Below, piece by piece: positions 39,295 to 48,933 of a stretch of 60,781 bases of DNA (positions within the stretch are counted from its first letter, which is position 1; every line of letters starts with the position of its first letter). The position numbers and the translations under genes are program-made. A model generated the notes under the pieces. That model searched no databases. It was not told where the DNA came from and saw nothing but the letters and a program-made list of their open reading frames with translations. This DNA is from Parvularia atlantis (Eukaryota > Opisthokonta > Rotosphaerida), in assembly GCA_943704415.1 (NCBI GenBank), contig CALSCO010001022.1:1-60781 (forward strand), given 5' to 3'.

Positions 39295-41092
39295 ATGCCG
39301 CGCCCGCCCCGCACGCCGGTCGCCGCCGCCGTCGCGGTCGCCGTCGCCGCCGTCGCCGCCCTGTGCCTGCTCACGGGTCCCGCGCGAGCGCTAGTGCAGC
39401 TCAGTCGCCCGGGAGGTGCGCGCTGCTGGGCAACAGCGAAACCAATACAAAACCCCGCGTTTCGTCCACCGCAGACCCCGCCGTGCTCGCGGTCAACAAC
39501 GTCGACGTGCCGTACGGCTGCGCGGCGTACTCGGTCGACGTGCCCGCGCCGTTTGTGCAGCTGCCGGTCGCGGCCGGCTGCGTCCTCGGCCCCGACGGTG
39601 CGCGCGAACTCCGCACTCTGTCTGCCCTCACCTGTCTCATGGGGCGCCGTGCACAGCCCCAGCCATCGACGCGAGCTCCGCCGCCGTCGCCTACGTCGAC
39701 TTTGACGCGGCCTCGGGCCTCGGGTGCACGTGCTACGCAGACCTGTTTGAGGGCGTGTTTGCGCGTGCCGCCGCGAGCACGGAGCGGCTCGTCTTCGTCG
39801 TATCGCAGTCGCGCGTACAGCAGTACAGCCCTGGCCTCATCGACTACTACTGCGCGCCCGCCGCCTACGCCGCGGCGCCGTACGCCATCACGGTGATCTC
39901 GGCGTCGGACGGCGCGGCCGTGCGGGCGGCGCTGGCGGCCAGCGCGACGCAGCCGGTGCTGGCGACAGCGACGAGCGGCGTCAACGCATGGGCCGGGTTC
40001 GCGACGCTGCCGGGCACGATCGCCGTGCGCGTGTTCCAGAGCGTGACGTGCATGGGCGCGCTGCTCTTCGCCGGCGCGAGCCTGTGGCTGTCGTGGCTGG
40101 CCAAGAGCCCGGGCCTGGCGAACCTGTGCAGCCGCCCGCCCGTCAACGTGCGCATCCTCGGCTTCCTCCTCTGCTTCTTCGCGTTCCGCTTCGTCCAGGC
40201 CGCGGTCGACCCGATCAACAGCTCGCGCTTGCTCGGCCCGTTCTCGGTGCGCTTCGCCCTGCTCTACGCCGGCTTCTTCTGCGAGGTGTGCGCCTTCACG
40301 GCGCTGCTATCGGGCTGGTCGCGCGCGGCCGCGTGGGCCCACACTGACGTTGACCGGCGCTACAAGCTGCTCTGGGCCGGCCTGCTGTGGATGACCGTGC
40401 TCATGTTCTTCGTCGCGAGCTCGGTGCTCGTGGCCAGCGCCACCGCGGCCCGCACCAACACCGTGCTCGACAGAGCCGTCCTGCCCTGCATCGGCGTCAT
40501 CGCGGTCGTTCTGATCGTGCTCTGCATCAGTACCATCTCCATCGGCGCGCGCCTCCTGCGCATCCTCGACCCGACGCTGTGGATCGCCGGCAGCGGCGGC
40601 ACGCGCGCTGTCGCCCCCGCCGCCAGCCGCCCCTCGCCCGAGCGCATGCTCATGCTGCGCAAGATCTCCGTGCTCGTCATCGTCGCGTCGTCGGCCCTGA
40701 TCGCCCTGCTCATTGTGCTGTTTGCGCCGCAGCTGTTCTTCCTCACCGCGGCGACGTTTGTGGGCGTGCTCTGGGCCGAGTCGGTGCTGACGCTGCTGAT
40801 AGCGCTGGCCATCATGTTCACTCTCCGCTACGAGAGCTTTAGCAGCACGTCGTCGAGCAACACGGGCAACACGGGCAACTCGGCGCGCAACAACTTCAAG
40901 TTGTCAGTGGACCAGCCCGGCCAGGCGCGCACTGCCAGTGGCAGCGCCAACGGCCACTCGAGCAGCGAGACCGAGCTGTCGCCGGACAAGGTCGACATCA
41001 TCCTCTCCGAGATCGGCACCAACAGCGCCGGCGCCCCTGTCGCGAGCGAGCCGGACGACGTGACTCACGTGCGCCTGTGGGCCGCAGTGTAA
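39295..41092 (+). CDS. Orphan seven-helix membrane protein with signal peptide and ectodomain
   Basis: Family not recognised. A hydrophobic leader (VAAAVAVAVAAVAALCLL) with a likely cleavage after GPARA is followed by an ectodomain of about 200 residues. That has AYVDFDAASGLGCTCYADL and SQSRVQQYSPG, then seven hydrophobic helices: GALLFAGASLWLSWL, GFLLCFFAFRFVQAAV, FALLYAGFFCEVCAFTALL, LLWMTVLMFFVASSVLVA, GVIAVVLIVLCISTISIGA, ISVLVIVASSALIALLIVL and a last pair-like stretch ending ALAIMF. The cytosolic tail is Ser/Asn-rich, ending HVRLWAAV. Topology (N-out, 7TM, C-tail) resembles a G-protein-coupled receptor or a TOM1/THH1-like protein. Two introns, near 39415-39477 and 39599-39659. Start ATG 39295, stop 41090-41092. 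Confidence 0.82.
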
Positions 41093-41154
41093 GCAGGTGG
41101 GTGCGCGATAGTTATTGTTTATCGCCGCTTTGGGACAGATTGCCGTGCCGCGTG

Positions 41155-41512
41155 ATGCCGCCGCTGCCGCTGCCGCTGTCGCTGCCGCTGCCGCTGCCGC
41201 TGCCGGCGCCGCCGCTCACGCCGCCCGCGCACCGGCTGCCGGACGAGGTGTGGGTGTCGCACGTGGTGCCGTGGCTGCAGGTGCGGCTGCGGCCTGCGCA
41301 CGCCGAAGCGTCAATAGACACGACCAACTGAATAGACGCGGCAGGCCGACGACGTGCTGCGCCTCGCGCGCGTCTCCCGCCGCTGGCGACAGCTGTTCTC
41401 AGACGCGGTGCTGTGGCGCGCACTGTGTGCGCGGCGCGGCCTGCGCCTGCCCCTGCCGCTCACGCACGCCAAGACGGCCTTCCGGTGGCACTTTGGGTGC
41501 GTGCGCCGCTCT

Positions 41513-41550
<38 letters not shown>

Positions 41551-42975
41551 CGCGCGCAACCCGCTCACGGTCGCGGCGCGCGTGCACATAGCGGCCTGTG
41601 GTTCAGTAGCCTGCACGGCCACAAGGAGCCCGTGACGAGCGTCGTGTACGACGAGCACGGCGCGCGCCTCTTCTCGGGCTCGGCCGACGGCACCGTCCGC
41701 GCCTGGTCGACCACGGCGCACGCCTGCGACGCCGTCTGGGCCGCGCCGGGCGCCGAGGTCGTGGCGCTGCGCCCGGCGAGCGCGGCATCGGGCGGTGCAT
41801 TCCTCTGGGCCGGCCTCATGAGCGGCACGGTCCAGCTGCTCGTGCGGCTCACGTCGCGCACACGACGCGGCCCCGTCTCACGCGATGCGACAGGACACCG
41901 AGGCTGGCGACGTCGTCACGGCCATCCCCGTGCACCGCCAGGCCGTGTGCGCACTGCAGGCGGCCGGCCGCGTGCTCGTCACGGGCAGCAGCGACCGCAC
42001 TGTGCGCCTCTTCGACCTCCGCCTCAACAACAGCGACGGGTGTGCGCCGCGCCGATGGACTGCGCGCGCGCGGCTGAGCCTGCCCCGACGCAGACGCCCG
42101 CTGCACATGTGGACGCAGGACGGCAGCGTGCTGTCGCTGTGTGCGCTCGACGACCGCCGCCTCGTGACCGGGTGCGTCTGCTGCCGCGCCGCGTCCGACG
42201 GGCGACTGATCATTCTCGTGGGCAGGTCGCGCGACACGACCGTGCGCGTGCGTCTGACCTTGCCCTCGCTCGCGGTTGTGCGCAGCGACGCTCATCCGCG
42301 CGCCGCAGTTCTACGACCTCGCCGCTGGCCGGCTCGTCAAGGCCGAGGCGGTCGGCTCGGCCGTGCGCAGCATCTGCCGCTTCGGCCGCGAGGAGGTCGT
42401 CTGCGGCGGCGGCTACGTGCGCGGCGGCGCAATGCACACGTTCAGCCTGCGGACGCGTGCGTGCCCGCCAGGCGCGCCAGGCGCGCGCGTGCTGACACGT
42501 CTGCGGCAGTGAACGTGACCGGTCGCCTCAACGCCGGCAACGCCCACCTCTCGGCTGTCAGCTGCCTCGCGAGCACGCCCGACGGCCACTACGTCGTCAG
42601 CGGCAGCTGGACGCCGCGCGCGTCGCTCGCGCTGTGGGACGTGCACACGCGGTGCGCAACGGTGGTCTCTCGCCTGGCGAGCACTGATATGTGGCCGTCA
42701 GCGAGGTCGCACGCATCATCTACCCCGAGTCGGACGCGCCGTACAACGACGTGAGCGTGGGCGAGCACAGCATGGCCGTCGCGACCAGCCTCGGCGCCGT
42801 CGTGCTCTCGTCCCTGGGCTCGCCGCCCAAGTTTACGCTGCCGGCGGCCATCGCCTCGCTGGACGAGATGGACGTGGCTGTAGCGGCGGGCGAGGCGATC
42901 CCGCGCGGCCTCGAGCCGCCCGCGGCACTGGCGGTCGAGCGCGTGCCGCGGCCGTCGCTCTGGGGCTTTGCCTGA
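41155..42975 (+). CDS. F-box / WD40 repeat protein
   Basis: Predicted substrate receptor of an SCF ubiquitin ligase. After a leader of repeated Pro-Leu (from CCGCTG repeats, 41158-41210), the F-box reads HRLPDEVWVSHVVPWL, then across an intron DDVLRLARVSRRWRQLF and LWRALCARRG. Blades follow: SLHGHKEPVTSVVYDEHG with LFSGSADGTVRAW, VHRQAVCALQAAG with LVTGSSDRTVRLFD, LSLCALDDRRLVTG with SRDTTVR, and AHLSAVSCLASTPDGHYVVSGSW. It ends RPSLWGFA at TGA 42973-42975. Short introns split nearly every blade. One intron holds the CT/CG tract at 41509-41557. Start 41155 is 62 bp after the previous stop. Substrate unknown. Confidence 0.85.
41509..41557 (+). repeat. (CT)13 then (CG)n tract inside an intron
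   Basis: A pure CT run (41509-41534) passes directly into CG alternation (41535-41557) in the second intron of the F-box/WD40 gene. The pyrimidine run lies upstream of the acceptor; the alternating CG is of Z-DNA-prone type. Confidence 0.9.
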
Positions 42976-43197
42976 CCCGAGCGCGATGGCAGTAGTAGTG
43001 GTAGCGGTTCAGTAGCCTGTAGGCGGTAAGTTTTAGGCAATGGTAGGAAGCACCCACGACCACAAACGCGACCTCGGGCGCAGAGAGGGGGCAAAGGGCA
43101 GTCCATCGCGCAACACGCAACAGAACACACGTCGTTCACGCGTCCCAAAGCGTTCTTTCCCCCCCAAGGCCAAGCCCATCCCGTCCCGTGCTTCCAT

Positions 43198-43904
43198 CTA
43201 CTCCTCGGCGGCCTCCTCGCCGCCCTCGGCCTTGGCCGCGGCGGCGCGTGCGCGCTTGCGCGAGGTGCGACCGGGCCGGCCGCCGCCGTGGGGCGAGGTG
43301 AGGGCAAAGTCGATGTGCTTCTGCGAGTCGAGGCGGACGATAAACGAGGGCACGTCGACGATCTGCTTGCCGACGCGGATGTGGCGCTGGCGGATGAGCA
43401 CACGCGCGTGGTGGATCGACTTGGCCAGGCCGCTCTTGAGCACGATCGTCTGCAGGCGGCGCTCGAGGAAGTCGCGCGGCTGGAGGGCGAGCACGTAGTC
43501 GAGCTAAGGGGTGGGGAGGTGCGCGCGGGGTTCAGACGAGGCCCAGACGTGGCATCGCAAAGGCGTCGCGAAGGCGCACCTTGTTCTTGCTCTCGTCGAG
43601 CACGCCGATGCGGATCAGGCGGCGGATGAGCGCGTTGCCCTCAAACAGGCGCTGCGGGTCCTTGTCGTCCAGCGTGAGCAGCTTGCGCGCCGTCTTGCGG
43701 ATGCGCGCCAGCGCGTACTCGACGCGGTACACCTGCGCGCGGCTCGTGAGGGGGGAAAGAAGGCACAGGGAAAGAAAGGAAGCGACGGACCTCGCGCTTG
43801 TTGCGCAGGCCGTACTCGCCGCACAGCTTGAGCTCGGCGTCGAGGCGCTCCTTCTCGAAGGGGCGGCGCGGCACCTTGTACGTCTTGGAGTAGACGAAGG
43901 GCAT
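43198..43904 (-). CDS. RPS9: Ribosomal protein uS4 (S9)
   Basis: Small-subunit protein of the cytosolic ribosome. Exons 43791-43904, 43580-43732 and 43198-43503 give 190 residues, the usual length. Text matches eukaryotic uS4: [59 protein letters not shown], and [19 protein letters not shown] ending EGGEEAAEE. Introns are 43733-43790 and 43504-43579. ATG 43904 is preceded by CTGAC...CGACAG, an apparent acceptor, and a GTGCGCC donor lies at 44071. So a 167-nt intron probably sits in the 5' UTR. An upstream in-frame ATG at 44140 would instead add 23 Ala-rich residues. The bulk identity is certain; the N-terminus is not. Confidence 0.95.
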
Positions 43905-44481
43905 CTGTCGCAGGACGCGCGGGTCAGAGGCGCGGAAAGAAAGAAGGGGAAAAGAGAGAAAGAGGCGCAGCAGCGAAAGAGCGGCGTGCGGCTCTTCTCC
44001 CTCTCCGCTCCGAGTGCGTCGTGCGGGCGGCGGGCGGGCGCGCGGCGGGAGGGAGGGGACGCGCGGCGCACCTTGGCGGCGGCGACGGCGGCGGCGGCGG
44101 CGGCGAAGCGGAAAGAGACAGCGCCGCGCCCATCTGGCATAGGCCACGCGGGCCGCCCCATCTGGCATAGGCGGGTGCCCCTCGAGCGGCGGCGGTCTCT
44201 TTTCCTCGTTCGGCTCGTCCCCGTCGTCGTCGCGAGGTGCGTGCGCGCCGGCAGCGCGTGGGCGGGGGGCAGGGCGAGGGGCAGGGCGAGGGGCAGAGAG
44301 GGCAGAGCGTGCGGTGACTGAGCGGCGCGTGGCGGGTGACGTGGGTGACGAGGCTCGTCTTTCTTCCTTTGCTCGTGCCCTGCCCTCTGCACCGTGCCGC
44401 CTAAGCTGCTCTGTGCCGCTGGTCCCACACACATCGCACGCACACACCGCTCACCCCGTCCTCACACGCGCACCCAAAAGG
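43905..44481. promoter_or_regulatory. Bidirectional region between ribosomal protein genes uS4 and eL21
   Basis: These 577 bp separate divergent starts of two ribosomal protein genes, so co-regulation from shared elements is likely (inference). It holds a probable 5' UTR intron of uS4 (43905-44071), a GCC-repeat exon, and two copies of CCATCTGGCATAGG (44130-44143 and 44158-44171) spaced 28 bp apart. A short repeat of GGGCAGGGCGAG follows near 44267-44296. No TATA box was seen. Confidence 0.55.
44130..44171. repeat. Two direct copies of CCATCTGGCATAGG, 28 bp apart
   Basis: Identical 14-mers at 44130-44143 and 44158-44171. The core ATCTGGCAT also occurs twice, overlapping, at 138-153 just upstream of the channel gene. 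They may be promoter sites or part of the uS4 leader; on the minus strand each copy reads CCTATGCCAGATGG and so includes an ATG. Confidence 0.6.
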
Positions 44482-45035
44482 ATGCCGCACTCGTTTGGTC
44501 TGCGCTCCAAGACGCGCCACCTGTTCGCGCGCAACTTCCGCGAGCACGGCCCGACCAAGCTCTCGACCTACCTCAAGACGTACAAGGTCGGCGACATCGT
44601 CGACGTCGCCGCCAACGCGTCGATCCACAAGGGCATGCCGCACAAGTACTACCAGGGGAAGACCGGCGTCGTCTTCAACGTGACGCCGCACGCCGTCGGC
44701 GTCATCATCAACAAGGCCGTCGGCAACCGCATCATGGCCAAGCGCATCAACCTCCGCATCGAGCACGTCAAGCACTCCAAGTGCCGCGACGACTTCCTCC
44801 ACCGCGTCAAGCGCAACGACGAGCTCAAGAAGAAGGCCAAGGCCGAGGGCAAGACCTTCGTTGTCAAGCGCGAGCCGCCCCAGCCGCGCGCGGCCCACGT
44901 CGTCGAGACGAAGGACAACGCGCCCATCACCGTCGCCCCGACGCCGTACGAGCGTGCGTGGCGCTGGCTGTGGCGTGCGTGGCGCGTGCGCGGGGCTGAC
45001 GCGAGGCCTTTGCGCCGCGCACAGTGCTGGTGTAA
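44482..45035 (+). CDS. RPL21: Ribosomal protein eL21
   Basis: Large-subunit protein of the cytosolic ribosome, 160 residues in two exons (44482-44953 and 45025-45035). It opens MPHSFGLRSKTRHLFARNFR, then STYLKTYKVGDIVDV, GMPHKYYQGKTGVVFNVTPH and RINLRIEHVKHSKCRDDFL. The small second exon adds ELLV after TPTPY, giving the normal family ending. The 71-nt intron starts GTGCGTGG, has a GGCTGACGCG branch site and ends CGCACAG, a model for this genome. Divergent from uS4. Confidence 0.96.
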
Positions 45036-45108
45036 GGCAAATGCAACAAGAGCGGGACGGGGGGAAAAAACACAGCAAAGAACTGGGCGGCCCACGCCTC
45101 GTGTCCCC

Positions 45109-45110
<2 letters not shown>

Positions 45111-45153
<43 letters not shown>
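45111..45153 (+). repeat. (GT)21 microsatellite
   Basis: An uninterrupted GT run between the eL21 stop (45035) and the start of the sarcosine-oxidase-like gene (45202), so it lies in a UTR or promoter. A shorter GT run is in an intron of the channel gene near 4863-4887. Confidence 0.95.
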
Positions 45154-45155
<2 letters not shown>

Positions 45156-45201
45156 CGTGCATGTGTGTGTGCTCTGGACAGTGCCCCCCCACTTCAGGGA
45201 G

Positions 45202-46785
45202 ATGGCGGCCGATGCAGGGGCGTCACGTGGCAGGAGCGCGGCGATCGTCGGCGCGGGCGTCTTCGGTGCGCCGCGCGCTCGTCGGCCCGTCGCCCCTCGT
45301 CGCGTCGCGCGCAGATCCCTCACGTCCGCGACGTGCGCGCGACCAGGGCTCGGCGCGGCCATCGCGCTGCGCGAGCGCGGCTGGACCGTCACCGTCTTTG
45401 AGCGCTTCGACGTGCCGTCGCCGTGGGGCGCCTCGGTCGACATCAACCGCATGGTCCGCGCCGACTACGGCTGTGCGTCGTCCGGCGTCGCGCGCGGCCG
45501 CCTGCTCAAACGGCCGCCGCGCCGCAGCCGACGAGTTCTTCTACCGCCTCGCGACGCGCGCGATCCGCGGGATGCGCGCGTGGAACGCCGAGCTGGCGCG
45601 CGAGGGCCGCGCGCCGCTGCTGAACGAGAGCGGCCTGCTGTTCTTCCGCCGCGGCAGCCTCGACGAGCCGGACGCGTATGAGGGTGCGTCGCTCGCGGTG
45701 CTGCGGCGGCACGGCAGCGGCGTCGTGCGCCTGCCGGGCGGATGGCGCACCGCCCGCGAGCGCTTCCCGGCCTGGGCCGGCGAGGGCGACGCGGCCGGCT
45801 ACACCGACGGCTACTGGAACCCGGACGGCGGCTGGGCGCACGCCGGCCGCACGGTCGAGTTCATGGCCGAGCGCGCGCGCAGGATCGGCGTGCGCTTCGT
45901 CTGCGGCGAGGCCGCCGGGCGCTTCGTCGCGTACCTCGACGGGCCCGACCGCGCCGTCCGCGGCGTCTGCACCGCAGACGGCGCAGCGCACACGGCCGAC
46001 GCCGTGCTCATGGCCGCAGGGCCCTGGACGCCCTCGCTCGTGCCCGAGCTCGACGGCCTGATCAACGTCGTCGGGCAGCCGTGCGCGTTTGTGCAGGTCC
46101 CGCCGCACCTCGCCGCCAGGTTCCAGTCCGCCCAGTTCCCGGCCTTTGGCGCCGACATTTCGCGCACGGGCTGGTACGGCTTCCCGGCCGATGCGGCCAC
46201 GGGCAACCTGGTCAAGGTGCGCGTCGCCGTCTCGCGCAGCCGATCGCGCTGACGGTGACGGCGGTTGCGCAGGTGGGCGTGCACGGCAACGGGTTCATCA
46301 CGCGCGTGCGCATGCCCGACGGCCGCCTGTGCGCCGTGCCCGTGCCCGGCGCCGAGCCGCCCGCGCACCAGGTCGCGGCGATGCGGCGCTTCGTGGACGC
46401 GACCTGGCCCGAGCTCGTGCGCCCGGCGCCTCTTGTCGAAGCGCGACCTGACCGTGCGCGCGATTCGCAGCGCGACGCGCCGATTGTCAAGACCAAGCTG
46501 TGCTACTACTGCGACTCGTGGGACTCGTACTTTTACATCAGCGCCGTGCCCGCGCACCCGGGCCTCTTCGTGGCGACGGGCGGGAGCGGGCACGGCTTCA
46601 AGTTTGCGCCCGTCCTGGGCGACATCATCGCCGACGCGGTCGAGGGCCGGCCCAACGCCGACGGCGAGCGCTTCCGGTGGCGCGTGCCGCCGGCGGCCGC
46701 GATCGTGCACGCGGAGCAGTGCCGCAAGCTCGACGGGCTGCCGGAGGAGCTTGTGCCGTCGCTGGCGCAGCGCTCGCGCTTGTGA
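45202..46785 (+). CDS. Sarcosine/fructosyl-amino-acid oxidase-like FAD enzyme
   Basis: Predicted peroxide-forming amine oxidase of the monomeric sarcosine oxidase family. The start MAADAGASRGRSAAIVGAGVFG leads, over an intron, to LGAAIALRERGWTVTVFERF, completing GxGxxG plus Glu. SPWGASVDINRMVRADYG is the conserved substrate-side segment. The middle has FPAWAGEGDAAGYTDGYWNPDGGW and VLMAAGPWTPSLVPEL. The C-terminus has TKLCYYCDSWDSYFYI, with Cys at the place of covalent flavin attachment, and FVATGGSGHGFKFAPVLGDI. It ends AQRSRL at TGA 46783-46785. About four introns. No clear SKL-type peroxisomal signal; the final SRL could act as a PTS1 variant. Substrate unproven. Confidence 0.88.
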
Positions 46786-46902
46786 ACGCGCGACTGATGA
46801 TGAGTGTGTGCCTTCAAGCACAGGCGTGAGTTTGCCTGATCACGCAGAGAGACGTAAGCGCGCATGCCGGAGTTTGGCTGATTGGACAGAGAGACGGCAC
46901 CG

Positions 46903-48696
46903 ATGCCCGCGACCTTGCGCCTCGCCAGCCTCGCAGCGCGCGGGCCGCTGCAGACGGCCGCGGGCGCGCTGCCGCCGCGGTCCAAGGGTGCGCACGCCGG
47001 GCCACGGTCACGTACTGTGCTGATGCGGCCGCGGCGCAGTCATCGTGGCCGTGTCGGGCGGCGTCGACTCGAGCGTCGCGGCGCAGCTGGTCAAGGCGGC
47101 CGGCCACGAGGTCGAGGGCTGGTACATGCACAACTGGGACGAGGTCGACGAGCTCGGGCGCTGCGCCGGCGACCGTGACTTTGCCGACGTGCAGGCCGTG
47201 TGCCGCCAGCTGGGCGTGCCCGTGCGCCGCGTCAACTACGTGCGCGAGTACTGGCACGACGTGTTCGAGCGCACCCTCGCCGCCTACCGCGCCGGCGCCA
47301 CGCCCAACCCGGACGTGCTCTGTAACCGCGACATCAAGTTCAGCGTGTTCCTGCAGGATGCGCTGGCGGCGGGCGCGGACGCGGTCGCGACGGGTGCGCG
47401 CGCGCGCGTGCCGTTCGCGTGCATCCGGTCTCACGTCGTCGGCGTCCGCAGGGCACTACGCGCGTGTCGGCGCATTCGAGGACGGGCGGCCGTGCCTGAT
47501 GCGCGGTGCGGCGGCCGGCCCCGTCCGCTGCTCGTGGTACTCACGCCGTGTGTGCGCGTGCGCCCGACAGGCATCAGCCCGTACGACCAGTCGTACTTCA
47601 TGTCGCACGTGCAGCCCGACAGCCTGCGCCGGGTGCGTCTGCACACGTATGCGTGTCTGCACTCGCGTGCTCACCGCTGCCGCGTGCTCGTACAAGGTTG
47701 TCTTCCCCGTCGGCGGCTTGACCAAGCCCGCCGTGCGCGCCCTGGCTGAGCAGAGCGCGCTCAGTGTCGCGAGCAAGCCAAAGTCAACGGGGCTGTGCTT
47801 CATCGGCGAGCGCAACTTCCGCCGCTTCCTGAGTGCGCACACGCCCGCACGAGCCGCAGCAGCAGCACGCGCTGACTGCCGAGGTCGCAGCCCAGTACAT
47901 CCCGGAGCAGCACGGCGACTTTCTCAACGTGGACGACGGGACCGTGGTCGGCACGTCGCCGCCGCGCGCGCTCGGTTTCACTCGGCTGAACGCGTTGTTG
48001 CGACACGCAGCGCGGCACAGCGGCATGCACTACTACACGATCGGGCAGCAGGTGCCGCTGAGCGGGCAGAAGCACAAGTGGTACGTCGCGGGCAAGGACG
48101 TGGCCAGCAACGTCGTCTACATCGCGGCCCAGGCGTGCGTTTCTGCTGTGCGCTCGCGCGCGTGCATCGCTGAGCACGCCGCCCGGGCAGCAACCACCCG
48201 GCCCTGCGCACCCACACGATCTTCTCCGGGCCGGCCGTGCACGAGTGGGCGCGCGGCTTTGTGAGCGACGTGCGCGCGGCGGGCGAGGACGGGCTCGCGT
48301 GCCACGTGCAGGTCCGCTCGATGGACCCGCCCGGTGCGCTGCTGGGTTGCCGCGACGTGCTCCGTGCTGACTCGGCGTGTCCCGACAGCGCCGGCCGTCG
48401 TCAAGTGGTTCGTGCTCTTTTTGCGGCGTGCGCATTGGCGGCTGACGACGTGCCTGCGCGCGCACACTCGCAGGGATCGCGAGCGCGGGCGGCTGCGCAT
48501 CGACCTGGCGCAGGCCGAGCGGTGCATCGCGCCGGGCCAGACGGTCGTGATCGGGACAGACGAGGCGGTGGTGGCGGCGGCCGAGATCGCTGAGCGCGTG
48601 CCGGCGCGCTCGTGGCCTGCGTGGCGCACGCCGCTGGCCGCCCCGTGGGACCGTGCCCCTCCCTCTCCCTCTGTCTCTGTCCGACATGTAGCGTAG
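46903..48696 (+). CDS. MTU1: Mitochondrial tRNA 2-thiouridylase (MnmA/Mtu1/TRMU)
   Basis: Adds sulphur to the wobble uridine of mitochondrial Lys, Glu and Gln tRNAs. The N-terminus MPATLRLASLAARGPLQ is Arg/Ala-rich without acids, like a mitochondrial presequence. The PP-loop reads VAVSGGVDSSVAAQLV, then VEGWYMHNWDEVDE and TPNPDVLCNRDIKF, with the first catalytic Cys. GISPYDQSYFMSHV follows, and STGLCFIGERNFRRFL has the second Cys. MHYYTIGQQVPLSGQKHKWYV and CIAPGQTVVI complete the fold. Eight or so introns. The end is VSVRHVA with TAG 48694-48696, extended by about 30 residues beyond the bacterial domain. Confidence 0.93.
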
Positions 48697-48762
48697 GTGC
48701 CTGCGCATGCGATCGCGTTAGCCCTTCATTTTTTCGGGGTCATTGTTGGACCTTGTGTGGCT

Positions 48763-48887
48763 GCTGCGCTCTCGTTCACGCCTCCGTGCTCATGTGCTCG
48801 TCCCCGCTCGTGCCCCTCGTTCGTGGCTGCGCTCTCGTTCACGCCTCCGTGCTCATGTGCTCGTCCCCGCTCGTGCCCCTCGTTCAC
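48763..48887 (+). repeat. 63-bp direct tandem duplication upstream of the WD40 gene
   Basis: Two nearly identical 63-bp copies (48763-48825 and 48826-about 48887) beginning GCTGCGCTCTCGTTCACGCC. They lie between the thiouridylase stop and the next start codon, so in a UTR or promoter. The near identity suggests a recent duplication. Confidence 0.85.
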
Positions 48888-48933
48888 GCCTCGCGCAGCG
48901 GACCGTCGCCATCACACGACACAGCACAGCACG

